64,000 nt of DNA. It comes from PSLL01 sp964389705 (GTDB lineage Bacteria > Desulfobacterota_D > UBA1144 > Nemesobacterales > CSP1-2). The DNA lies in assembly GCA_964389705.1 (NCBI GenBank), contig CAYMEO010000002.1, forward strand, positions 10,932-74,931, given 5' to 3'. Positions 1-7,565 of this stretch are shown piece by piece (positions within the stretch are counted from its first letter, which is position 1; the number at the start of each line of letters is the position of its first letter). The notes under the pieces were generated by a model, which saw nothing but the letters and a program-made list of their open reading frames with translations, was not told the DNA's origin and did no database searches. A program made the position numbers and the translations under genes.

Positions 1-2082
1 ATACTCTTTTCATTCATTCCGATGTATTACATGAGACTCACATCGAACATCATGTCTCTTGGCGGTATCGCAATTGCTATAGGAGCTATGGTTGATGCCG
101 CGATTGTGCTTGTTGAGAACGTGCATAAAAGGCTTGAACACTGGGAAGAAGAGGGCAGAACAGGAGATAGGTTTAAGATAATGATAGATGCCTCAAAAGA
201 GGTAGGAAAGCCGATATTTTTTGCACTTCTTGTTATAGCCGTTTCATTCATTCCCGTCTTCACACTGGAGGCTCAAGAGGGAAAGCTGTTTAAGCCCCTG
301 GCATACACAAAGACATTCGGAATGTTCTTTGCCGCCCTTCTTTCCATAACACTCACGCCCGCACTTATAACGATTCTTATGCGGGGAAAGATGGTTCCGG
401 AGAAGAGAAATCCGGTAAGCCGATTCTTAATCTGGGTTTATGAACCTGTAGTCAGATTTATAATAAGATGGAGAAAAATAACTGTTGCCTTGGCCATTGT
501 TATTTTAGTAATCACAATTCCGATCTTTTTTAAACTGGGTTCTGAGTTTATGCCCCCCCTTAATGAGGAGAGCCTAATGTATATGCCTCTTACCCCTCCT
601 GGGATTTCCATTACAGAGGCTGGAAAGTTTATTCAGATTCAGGACAAGATTATAAGACAGTTCCCCGAGGTTCAAACCGTTTTTGGGAAGATAGGTAAAG
701 CCGAGACATCAACCGACCCTGCCCCTCTTTCTATGGTGGAAAATACAATAACCCTAAAGCCTGAGGATGAGTGGCCAAAGATTCCCCAAAAAAGATGGTA
801 TTCAACGTGGGTGCCTGAATTTATTAAAAATATCCTTCGCCCTATATGGCCGGAGGAAAGAGCCATGTCCTGGAGTGAGCTGATTGCACGAATGAATAGT
901 ATGCTCAAATTCCCCGGCGCTACAAATATATGGACTATGCCTATAAGGAATAGAACCGATATGCTTATAACCGGGATTCGCACTCCCGTAGGGGTAAAAA
1001 TCTACGGGAAAGATCTTGGTGTGATAGAAGAAATAGGAAAACAAATCGAGGCTACATTAAGAGATATTCCTGGCACGACAAACGTATATGCAGAAAGGGT
1101 AACTGGCGGTTACTTTCTCGATTTCAATATCAAAAGAGAAGAAGCGGTCCGGTATGGGCTTACTATGGGGGACGTTGAGGAGATAATCGAGTCGGCAATA
1201 GGCGGAAGTAATGTAACGCAAACTGTGGAGGGGCCTGAAAGGTATCCTGTAAATGTTAGATATGCAAGAGAGCTTCGTGATGATATAGAGAGTCTCAAAA
1301 GGGTGCTTGTTCCTACACCCACAGGGGCGCAGATTCCAATTGGACAGATTGCTGACATCAGAGCAAGGACCGGACCAGAAGAGATAAGGGACGAGAATGG
1401 CTCCAAGGCCGCTTATGTCTTTATAGATATGGCAGGAAGAGACATAGGGAGCTATGTTGAGGAGGCCAAGCGGGTAGTGAGTGGGAACGTAAAACTCCCA
1501 CCGGGTTATTACATCTCATGGAGCGGCCAATACGAGTTTCTCTTGAGGGTTAGAGAAAAATTAAAGTTCATAATTCCTGTTACGCTCCTTATGATATTTG
1601 TTCTGCTCTATATCAACTTTGGCAGTGTTACAGAGGCTCTAATTGTTATTCTCTCCGTACCTTTTGCGCTAGTCGGAAGCATCTGGCTTATGTACATTCT
1701 CCATTACAACATGAGTATAGCGGTCTGGGTGGGGATAATCGCCGTTGCGGGACTCGCCGCTCAAACAGGTGTGGTAATGATAATTTATCTCAATGAATCT
1801 TATAAAAAGAGGGTAAAAGAAGGAAGGATGAATAGCTGGGAGGATTTGGCTGAAGCGATTGATGAGGGAGCCGTCCAGAGGGTAAGACCAAAGATGATGA
1901 CAGTGATGACAATGATTCTAGGGCTCCTTCCACTTCTCTGGAGTCAGGGTACAGGGGCAGATGTAATGAAACGAATCGCAGCCCCTATGGTTGGAGGACT
2001 TGTAACTTCAACTATTCTCACACTCGTTATAATCCCCGCGATATATGCAATATGGAAATGGAGGGCTTTAAAACGCCGATGA
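1..2082 (+). CDS. cusA: CusA-type heavy-metal RND efflux pump (3' part)
   Basis: Inner-membrane proton-driven pump of the heavy-metal-efflux RND family (copper/silver type) that works with a periplasmic adaptor and outer-membrane channel. The frame is open to the window edge, so the first third or so of a roughly 1,040-residue protein lies outside; the ATG at 22 is internal. Visible: SLGGIAIAIGAMVDAAIVLVEN, written here in part as GAMVDAAIVLVEN, the transmembrane segment carrying the proton-relay Asp; the periplasmic segment TMPIRNRTDML followed by TGIRTPVGVK, typical of monovalent-metal CusA rather than drug pumps; and a second membrane half ending in a basic tail. A cupin gene follows after 37 bases. 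Family assignment is firm; copper/silver over zinc/cobalt specificity is an inference from motif resemblance. Confidence 0.93.
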   Translation: MLFSFIPMYYMRLTSNIMSLGGIAIAIGAMVDAAIVLVENVHKRLEHWEEEGRTGDRFKIMIDASKEVGKPIFFALLVIAVSFIPVFTLEAQEGKLFKPLAYTKTFGMFFAALLSITLTPALITILMRGKMVPEKRNPVSRFLIWVYEPVVRFIIRWRKITVALAIVILVITIPIFFKLGSEFMPPLNEESLMYMPLTPPGISITEAGKFIQIQDKIIRQFPEVQTVFGKIGKAETSTDPAPLSMVENTITLKPEDEWPKIPQKRWYSTWVPEFIKNILRPIWPEERAMSWSELIARMNSMLKFPGATNIWTMPIRNRTDMLITGIRTPVGVKIYGKDLGVIEEIGKQIEATLRDIPGTTNVYAERVTGGYFLDFNIKREEAVRYGLTMGDVEEIIESAIGGSNVTQTVEGPERYPVNVRYARELRDDIESLKRVLVPTPTGAQIPIGQIADIRARTGPEEIRDENGSKAAYVFIDMAGRDIGSYVEEAKRVVSGNVKLPPGYYISWSGQYEFLLRVREKLKFIIPVTLLMIFVLLYINFGSVTEALIVILSVPFALVGSIWLMYILHYNMSIAVWVGIIAVAGLAAQTGVVMIIYLNESYKKRVKEGRMNSWEDLAEAIDEGAVQRVRPKMMTVMTMILGLLPLLWSQGTGADVMKRIAAPMVGGLVTSTILTLVIIPAIYAIWKWRALKRR

Positions 2083-2119
2083 ATTAACTGGGAAACACAT
2101 AAATTATGAGGGGTATCTT

Positions 2120-2443
2120 ATGATACCAAACAGTATATTCTCAAATATCCCCGATTCTTTCACCGAAGAGATCTTTGAAACCATTCTGAAGACAGACTAT
2201 TTTAATCTAGAGCGGATAATCTCAATGGGTCAGGCAACGCCACCAGGAGAATGGTATGACCAAGATACAAATGAGTGGGTCATATTATTAAGTGGTAGTG
2301 CGGGTCTTCTATTTGAGGGTGACAAAGAGGTATGTGTAATGAAACCGGGTGATTATGTCCATATCCCAGCACACAGGCGCCATCGGATTGAATGGACGGA
2401 TCCGAATCAAAAAACCATCTGGCTAGCACTGCACTATTATTAG
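2120..2443 (+). CDS. small single-domain cupin protein
   Basis: A 107-residue single-domain cupin. The first beta motif is degenerate (EWVILLSGSAGLLFEG rather than a His-rich motif). The second contains KPGDYVHIPAHRRHRIEW, with the usual Gly-Asp turn and metal-type histidines. It begins 37 bases after the CusA stop on the same strand and is probably co-transcribed. Such proteins are common beside metabolic and efflux genes, and the sequence does not reveal the ligand. Function unknown beyond the fold. Confidence 0.8.
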   Translation: MIPNSIFSNIPDSFTEEIFETILKTDYFNLERIISMGQATPPGEWYDQDTNEWVILLSGSAGLLFEGDKEVCVMKPGDYVHIPAHRRHRIEWTDPNQKTIWLALHYY

Positions 2444-2599
2444 GTGAAGAATTTGGTAAGCCCCTGTTCTTATCAACAGTTCGGGGGTTGAGACTAAGCA
2501 TAGGCTAACTTTGGTCTCTACATTTTGTCTTCTTTGGTTGCCCTTGACAAACCCTCTTACGTGCTTATCATATTAACCTCCGAGGGAGGAGGAAAACTT

Positions 2600-3175
2600 A
2601 TGGGGAAAGCGATAATAGGGAAGGCAAAAAAGACTAAAATGCGGCGGGATGAGAAGAAGCCTAAGAAGAATAAGCCGCTTAGAAAAAGGGCTTCTTTACA
2701 AAAGGTTAAAAAGCCAATTGTTAGGAAGCAAGGAGGTACTGTTTTGAAGTCAGTAAAAAAACCGGAGGCTGAGATAAAAGAGGGTAGGTCAATGGAGTCG
2801 GCTCAGAAAACGGATAAATCTAACTGGAAGGATGAAATGAGGGATATGCTTCTTCAGATGAGAAAGGAGCTTTTAGAGGACGTTTCACAAACGGTTAAGG
2901 CAGAGTCGGATTATTTGAGATTTGACGTTGGCGATTTTTATGACCATGCCTCAAGTGATAGGGATAGGGAGCTATCTCTTACACTTACTGATAGAGAGAG
3001 GGATAAGCTGAGGCTTATAGATGAGGCTTTAAGTAAGATTAATGATGGAAGTTATGGAATTTGTGAAAGCTGCGGAGATGAAATAGGCGAGGATCGGCTC
3101 AGAGCTATGCCTCTTGCAAAGCTCTGTCTCTCATGCAAGATAGATTTGGAAAGGCAGGAGAGCAGGAGTATCTAA
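2600..3175 (+). CDS. DksA/TraR-type C4 zinc-finger protein with lysine-rich N-terminus
   Basis: About 191 residues from the ATG at 2600, which follows a strong GGAGGA site; an upstream in-frame start at 2525 lacks one. The first 50 or so residues are extremely rich in lysine and arginine, like a histone-H1-type tail. Then come an acidic helical region and a C-terminal zinc finger of the form CESCG...CLSCK. The order (helical hairpin, then C4 finger) is that of DksA/TraR/YocK proteins, which bind the RNA polymerase secondary channel or act as general stress proteins. The basic extension is unusual and might bind nucleic acid. Its TAA stop overlaps the TAG stop of the convergent mtnA. Confidence 0.82.
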   Translation: MGKAIIGKAKKTKMRRDEKKPKKNKPLRKRASLQKVKKPIVRKQGGTVLKSVKKPEAEIKEGRSMESAQKTDKSNWKDEMRDMLLQMRKELLEDVSQTVKAESDYLRFDVGDFYDHASSDRDRELSLTLTDRERDKLRLIDEALSKINDGSYGICESCGDEIGEDRLRAMPLAKLCLSCKIDLERQESRSI

Positions 3176-4209
3176 TCGAGCATTGCCCTTAGACTCTCAG
3201 AAAAAGGCGCTTTGGCAACTCCATTTTCAGTAATTATAGAGCTTATATTTTCATTCGGCGTAACATCAAACGCGGGATTTAATACATCAACATCCGGTGC
3301 AATCTTATTTCCTAAGATGTGGGTTACCTCTTTGGCATCGCGCCTCTCAATCGGGATTAAATCCCCTGAAGCACAGTTGTAATCAATTGTAGAGATAGGA
3401 GCCACTACATAGAAGGGAATCTTATGAAACTTTGCAAGGATAGAGAGCGAGTAGGTTCCGATTTTATTTGCAACGTCTCCGTTTAGAGCGATTCTATCTG
3501 CCCCTACGACTACGGCATCCACCATTCCTTTGCCCATAACATATCCGGCCATGTTGTCCGTAATTAATGTAACAGGTATTCCGTCTTTATCCAATTCCCA
3601 TGCAGTCAGTCTTGCGCCCTGTAAAAATGGCCTTGTTTCAGTGGCAATGACTTTTATCCTCTTCCCACCCTCAAAAGCTGCCCTGATGACTCCAAGTGCG
3701 GTTCCATAACCCGCGGTAGCAAGGGCACCTGCGTTACAGTGTGTAAGAATTGTGCTCCCGTCTTTTATCAATTCAGATCCCACTTTGCCTATTCTTTTGC
3801 AAGTCTCAATATCTTCTTCATATATCTTCTTTGCTTCTTCAACCAATCTTTCCTTAATCAGATCAATATTTTTATCCTTGTTTTCATCCACGAGATTCGT
3901 CATTCTTTTTACAGCCCAAAATAGGTTTACCGCAGTCGGCCTTGTGCCTAAAATCACCGTAGCAATCTCCTTAATCTCTGCAAGGAACTCAATTCTATCC
4001 CTCTTCTTACTTTTAACTGCCCCTAGAGCAATACCCATTGCTGCAGCAACGCCTATTGCCGGAGCACCACGGATAACCATCTCTTTTATCGCCCATGCTA
4101 CATCCTCAAAACTCAGGCACTCAACATATATCTCTTCAATGGGTAGTTTTCTTTGATCTATCATTATAATCCTATCATCTTTCCATTCGATTGTTTTAAA
4201 AGAGGGCAT
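3172..4209 (-). CDS. mtnA: methylthioribose-1-phosphate isomerase
   Basis: Converts 5-methylthioribose-1-phosphate to methylthioribulose-1-phosphate in methionine salvage (cytosolic). At 345 residues it has the normal length. Recognisable motifs include VIRGAPAIGVAAAMG near residue 50, the HCNAGALATAGYGTALG block carrying the catalytic Cys, and the VVGADRIALNGDVANKIGT block carrying the catalytic Asp, all typical of MtnA and its eIF2B-like relatives. The 3' end overlaps the preceding plus-strand gene by four bases (shared stops). MTA phosphorylase (mtnP) lies 20 kb away, so the pathway is split. eIF2B-like ribose-1,5-bisphosphate isomerase is the alternative, but the motifs favour MtnA. Confidence 0.95.
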   Translation of the reverse strand: MPSFKTIEWKDDRIIMIDQRKLPIEEIYVECLSFEDVAWAIKEMVIRGAPAIGVAAAMGIALGAVKSKKRDRIEFLAEIKEIATVILGTRPTAVNLFWAVKRMTNLVDENKDKNIDLIKERLVEEAKKIYEEDIETCKRIGKVGSELIKDGSTILTHCNAGALATAGYGTALGVIRAAFEGGKRIKVIATETRPFLQGARLTAWELDKDGIPVTLITDNMAGYVMGKGMVDAVVVGADRIALNGDVANKIGTYSLSILAKFHKIPFYVVAPISTIDYNCASGDLIPIERRDAKEVTHILGNKIAPDVDVLNPAFDVTPNENISSIITENGVAKAPFSESLRAMLD

Positions 4210-4286
4210 AATCTCTCACTCCTTTATTAGAAATGGTGTTTATTATTCCAATTCTAACCGTATAGAGACGTAATTAGTAGTTTACT

Positions 4287-5207
4287 TTAGACAGAATTTT
4301 TATCAACGCTAAATACAATCGCTACCCAATCTCCCTCTCTGAATTCTCTCTTAAATAGAAATCCGCCTTTTTCAAGCCCTGAAACCGCTTCATCCCTTCT
4401 TGAAATTGGAACTCCGGAGATTAAGAGATTGCCATTTAGTCTTAACCTGAGTTCATCCCTCATAAGTATTATTGTCTCAACCGATATATTGGCGACTATT
4501 AAATCAAACCTCCCCTTTACAGCCTCTATGTAGCCGCAGATGAGTTTAATCTTGTCAGAGACTGAATTCCTTTCTGAATTCTTCTTTGCTTCCATGACTG
4601 CCACAGGGTCTATATCCAATCCAACGGCCTCATCTACTCCGAGTTTTACAGCGACGATGGAGAGGATTCCGCTTCCACATCCTACGTCAAGAACATTTTT
4701 GATGTTGGCGTCTTCAAAAATTTCCTCCATTGCCTGGATGCAGAGCCTAGTTGTCTCATGATGCCCAGTGCCAAATGCCATTGATGGATTAATCTCAATT
4801 ACCACTTCACCCTCTTTAGGAAGATATTCTTCCCATGGCGGTCTTACAGTGACTCTTCTGCTCGCCCTTACAGTCTTTAGTTCCCGTTTCCATAATATCC
4901 AGCTAGAGATGTCTATCTCTTCAATCTTTATATTCCAAACACGAAATCCCGGTAAAATCTTTTCTAAAAAGTTGATATAACTTCTCAGACTCTTTATAGT
5001 CGGACTCAAGTCTATTTTGTGGGGAAAATAGGCGGAGACTTCGAACCCTCCATCCTCAATTATATCTTCGGCTGTGCCTGTAGCATCTTCAAGCCCCAAG
5101 AGAAAATCTGAGACAAGTGATTTTGCCTCTTCAGATACCCTAAGAGTAAGCTTTCTATATTTCAGCATCTCTATCTTTAACCTACCACAGAATTTATCTT
5201 GATTCAT
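4287..5207 (-). CDS. prmA: ribosomal protein L11 methyltransferase
   Basis: SAM-dependent methyltransferase that trimethylates ribosomal protein L11. The N-terminal substrate-recognition domain is followed by the Rossmann domain. The PrmA signature NPSMAFGTGHHETTRLC is present, as are motif I VLDVGCGSGILS, motif II VGLDIDPVAV and the LIVANISVETI motif. Length (306) is slightly above the usual 290-300. An internal ATG at 5168 would give the canonical MLKYRKLTL start, so the true start may be there. Upstream lies a short divergent region shared with the Hsp20 gene. Confidence 0.93.
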   Translation of the reverse strand: MNQDKFCGRLKIEMLKYRKLTLRVSEEAKSLVSDFLLGLEDATGTAEDIIEDGGFEVSAYFPHKIDLSPTIKSLRSYINFLEKILPGFRVWNIKIEEIDISSWILWKRELKTVRASRRVTVRPPWEEYLPKEGEVVIEINPSMAFGTGHHETTRLCIQAMEEIFEDANIKNVLDVGCGSGILSIVAVKLGVDEAVGLDIDPVAVMEAKKNSERNSVSDKIKLICGYIEAVKGRFDLIVANISVETIILMRDELRLRLNGNLLISGVPISRRDEAVSGLEKGGFLFKREFREGDWVAIVFSVDKNSV

Positions 5208-5269
5208 TCCAGATAATGATTATTTTTTTACTGGAAAAGTAATAAGAATAGTTGGGGAGGTGGATAAAG

Positions 5270-5743
5270 ATGGTAAGGAGGAAGAGGAGTGGAAGAAGAG
5301 GGTTAAGGAGATGGACTCCTTTTATGGATTTCAGTTTGTCACAAGAAGGGATGATAAGCGGGTTGTTTAATGAAACAGTGCGGGCAATTTATCCGAATAT
5401 ATATGAGGAGTTTGAAGGTGAAACTTGGTTGCCGGCTGTGGATATCTACGAGACCGATGACAGCTTTGTATTGAGTTCAGACCTGCCAGGGGTAAATAAA
5501 GAGGATCTACGGGTTGAGTTGAATGAAAACGTTCTTGTAATAAAGGGACAGAGGAAGTCTGAGGATTTATCAAAAGATAACTATATAAGATCAGAGCGCC
5601 AATACGGGGCGTTTTTACGTGGCTTTGTGATTCCAAGCAACGCGGAGGTTGATAAGATCAAGGCGACATATAAAGAAGGTGTCCTTCAGGTAGTAATTCC
5701 AAAGAAGGAAGAAGTAAGGCCAAAACAGATAAAAGTCAGTTGA
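5270..5743 (+). CDS. Hsp20/alpha-crystallin family small heat shock protein (first copy)
   Basis: ATP-independent holdase of about 157 residues. The ATG at 5270 is chosen because GGGGAGG lies eight bases upstream; the frame is open from a TTG at 5252 that overlaps this site. An arginine-rich N-terminus (RRKRSGRRGLRR) precedes the alpha-crystallin domain, with WLPAVDIYETDD, LPGVNKEDL and the closing GVLQVVIPKK. The C-terminal QIKV is close to the IxI oligomerisation motif. A second Hsp20 gene at 17624 is clearly paralogous. A hairpin plus T-run follows. Confidence 0.93.
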   Translation: MVRRKRSGRRGLRRWTPFMDFSLSQEGMISGLFNETVRAIYPNIYEEFEGETWLPAVDIYETDDSFVLSSDLPGVNKEDLRVELNENVLVIKGQRKSEDLSKDNYIRSERQYGAFLRGFVIPSNAEVDKIKATYKEGVLQVVIPKKEEVRPKQIKVS

Positions 5744-5842
5744 GCCTGTAAACTAGGGGGGTACCTTTACTAATTAAGTTACCTAACTATATAGGTCAGC
5801 GGGTTCTGATTCTCGGTTCTATCGGGAATCAGGGGTCCTTTT

Positions 5843-5872
5843 ATCCCTCCATTGAGGGATTCCCAATTTTTT
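5843..5872 (+). terminator. intrinsic terminator after hsp20
   Basis: A perfect 7-bp stem (ATCCCTC with GAGGGAT, loop CATT) is followed six bases later by six T residues. It lies 100 bases past the Hsp20 stop and just before the end of the convergent protease gene. Another inverted repeat (CTGATTC with GAATCAG) lies at about 5806-5832. Confidence 0.55.
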
Positions 5873-5877
5873 CGCTC

Positions 5878-6705
5878 TTACTTTTGTTCTTCTCTATGCC
5901 GTGGGAGTGGAATATACTCGACTGTTGGTTGCCGTTTTACTGGTTGTGGGTACAAACTCATAAGTTCTAAAAACTCAAGTGGCATTTCTGAACTTACATG
6001 AAGTCCTAGCTCTTTACCCTTTTCAAATGTTATGGGATAGTCATGTGTCCATGTCCCCTGTGTAAGAATACGTGCAAGTTCCTCAACCTTATCTGGTGGA
6101 TATCTGTCTGAGAGTAGTTCTCTGAGGCTTTCATATAGCTGCTTCAATGCCTTATTGGCCATATCTGCGAGAATCAATGTCTTGTCATCTATTTTATCGA
6201 TTGGTTTTTCTGCGATCAATTTCACAAGTGATGCCGCGGGATATTCACCTAGTTGCGGGTCTACCGGACCTAATACTGCATGCGGACTCATTACTATTTC
6301 ATCTGCGGCTAGGGCAATAAGGGTTCCCCCGGACATAGCATAATGGGGAACAAAGGCCGTCACCTTCCCTTTATGTTTTTTAATTGCCCGTGCTATCTGT
6401 AATGAGGCGATAACAAGCCCGCCTGGCGTGTGTAATATAAGATCTATAGGTATTTCAGGATCGGTCATATTGATAGCCCGTATGACCTCTTCAGAATCTT
6501 GAATATCTATATACCGAAATATAGGAAAACCTAGGAATCCCATTGTCTCTTGCCGATGTACCAGGAGAATGATTCGAGATTTTCTTTTACGTTCAATTTT
6601 TGAGATTAATCGCTGTCTGGTTGCATCGAGTAGCCTTTTTTGGATAATTGGCTGGAGAGAAGCAATGATAAAGAACAACCAGAGGATGTCAAATAGACTT
6701 GGCAT
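5878..6705 (-). CDS. membrane-anchored ClpP-class serine protease (SDH/SppA-like)
   Basis: A 275-residue protein with one N-terminal membrane helix (about residues 5-22), then a ClpP/crotonase-fold domain of the 'serine dehydrogenase proteinase' family. The LHTPGG turn near residue 91 forms the oxyanion region and MSGGT carries the probable nucleophile Ser125. VLGPVDPQLGEYPA is also characteristic of this family. It probably degrades membrane or signal peptides at the cytoplasmic face. GGGAG-type spacing upstream of the ATG supports the start. It lies between Hsp20 and Dps genes, which fits a stress or quality-control role, but that is inference. Confidence 0.87.
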   Translation of the reverse strand: MPSLFDILWLFFIIASLQPIIQKRLLDATRQRLISKIERKRKSRIILLVHRQETMGFLGFPIFRYIDIQDSEEVIRAINMTDPEIPIDLILHTPGGLVIASLQIARAIKKHKGKVTAFVPHYAMSGGTLIALAADEIVMSPHAVLGPVDPQLGEYPAASLVKLIAEKPIDKIDDKTLILADMANKALKQLYESLRELLSDRYPPDKVEELARILTQGTWTHDYPITFEKGKELGLHVSSEMPLEFLELMSLYPQPVKRQPTVEYIPLPRHREEQK

Positions 6706-6864
6706 GTTGTTTTTCTCCCAATTTATATTATTGATACTCCTCCCCGCTGAATTTGGTGTATATTAGTATACCTCCTTCTTATTGTGGCTGCTACAAAATA
6801 TTGTTTCGTTGTATGTAATAATATATAGTACTTGTGAGAAGTCCTTATATAAGGAGGTACCAAT

Positions 6865-7338
6865 ATGGAACCAAATATAGATCTTTCGGAAGAGCAACGC
6901 GGAGGAGTTGTGCTAATCCTCAATGTCTTGCTGTCAGATGAATACGTGCTGTATACGAAAACAAGAAACTATCACTGGAATGTTGTTGGACCTCAGTTTC
7001 ATAGTTTACACGAGTTTTTTGAGCAGCAATATAAAGAGCTTGATGAGATAGTAGATGAGGTAGCAGAGCGTGTTCGTTCTTTAGGTGGGCAATCACTTGG
7101 AACACTTTCGGAATTTTTAAGGCACACGAGGCTCAAAGAGCAGCCGGGTCAATATCCAAATGATCGGGAGATGATTGCCAGCCTTTTAGGTGATCACGAG
7201 GCAATTATTCGGCATTTGCGGATTGATCTTGAGATATGCGCCGATAAGTATAAGGACATGGGGACAAATGACTTCCTTATAGGATTGATGGAGAAGCACG
7301 AAAAGATGGCATGGATGCTAAGGTCATTTTTAGAATGA
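6865..7338 (+). CDS. dps: Dps-family DNA-binding ferritin
   Basis: Dodecameric mini-ferritin that oxidises and stores iron and protects DNA during starvation or oxidative stress. The diagnostic block is TRNYHWNVVGPQFHSLHEFF (residues about 33-52), followed by the acidic helix YKELDEIVDEVAERVR; together they form the inter-subunit ferroxidase site. Length 157 is typical. AAGGAGG stands eight bases before the ATG. It lacks the long lysine-rich N-terminal tail of E. coli Dps, so DNA binding may differ. Confidence 0.94.
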   Translation: MEPNIDLSEEQRGGVVLILNVLLSDEYVLYTKTRNYHWNVVGPQFHSLHEFFEQQYKELDEIVDEVAERVRSLGGQSLGTLSEFLRHTRLKEQPGQYPNDREMIASLLGDHEAIIRHLRIDLEICADKYKDMGTNDFLIGLMEKHEKMAWMLRSFLE

Positions 7339-7480
7339 AAGTTGGCTTAACTTTAGAGAGACAAAACTTAAGGAGAGATTGGTAGCCGATATTTTTCGGT
7401 TTCTGAACAGTCCACATCATGTTAGTTGCCGTGTCGCAGCTGTAGTTCTTCGGCATTGCTTGCTGGGTAATTCGAGTTAG

Positions 7481-7511
7481 ATGAAATCAGATTAATCCTA
7501 CTTGATTTCAT
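7481..7511. repeat. inverted repeat upstream of clpB
   Basis: Perfect 9-bp arms ATGAAATCA and TGATTTCAT are separated by 13 bases, about 55 bases before the clpB start. It could be an operator or a weak terminator for the upstream dps transcript; no T-run follows. It does not match CIRCE or the HspR HAIR consensus. Confidence 0.4.
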
Positions 7512-7565
7512 AGAAAGAGGTAATATTGTTAGATATATAGGCAATACATTTGGAGGACTATAAAG

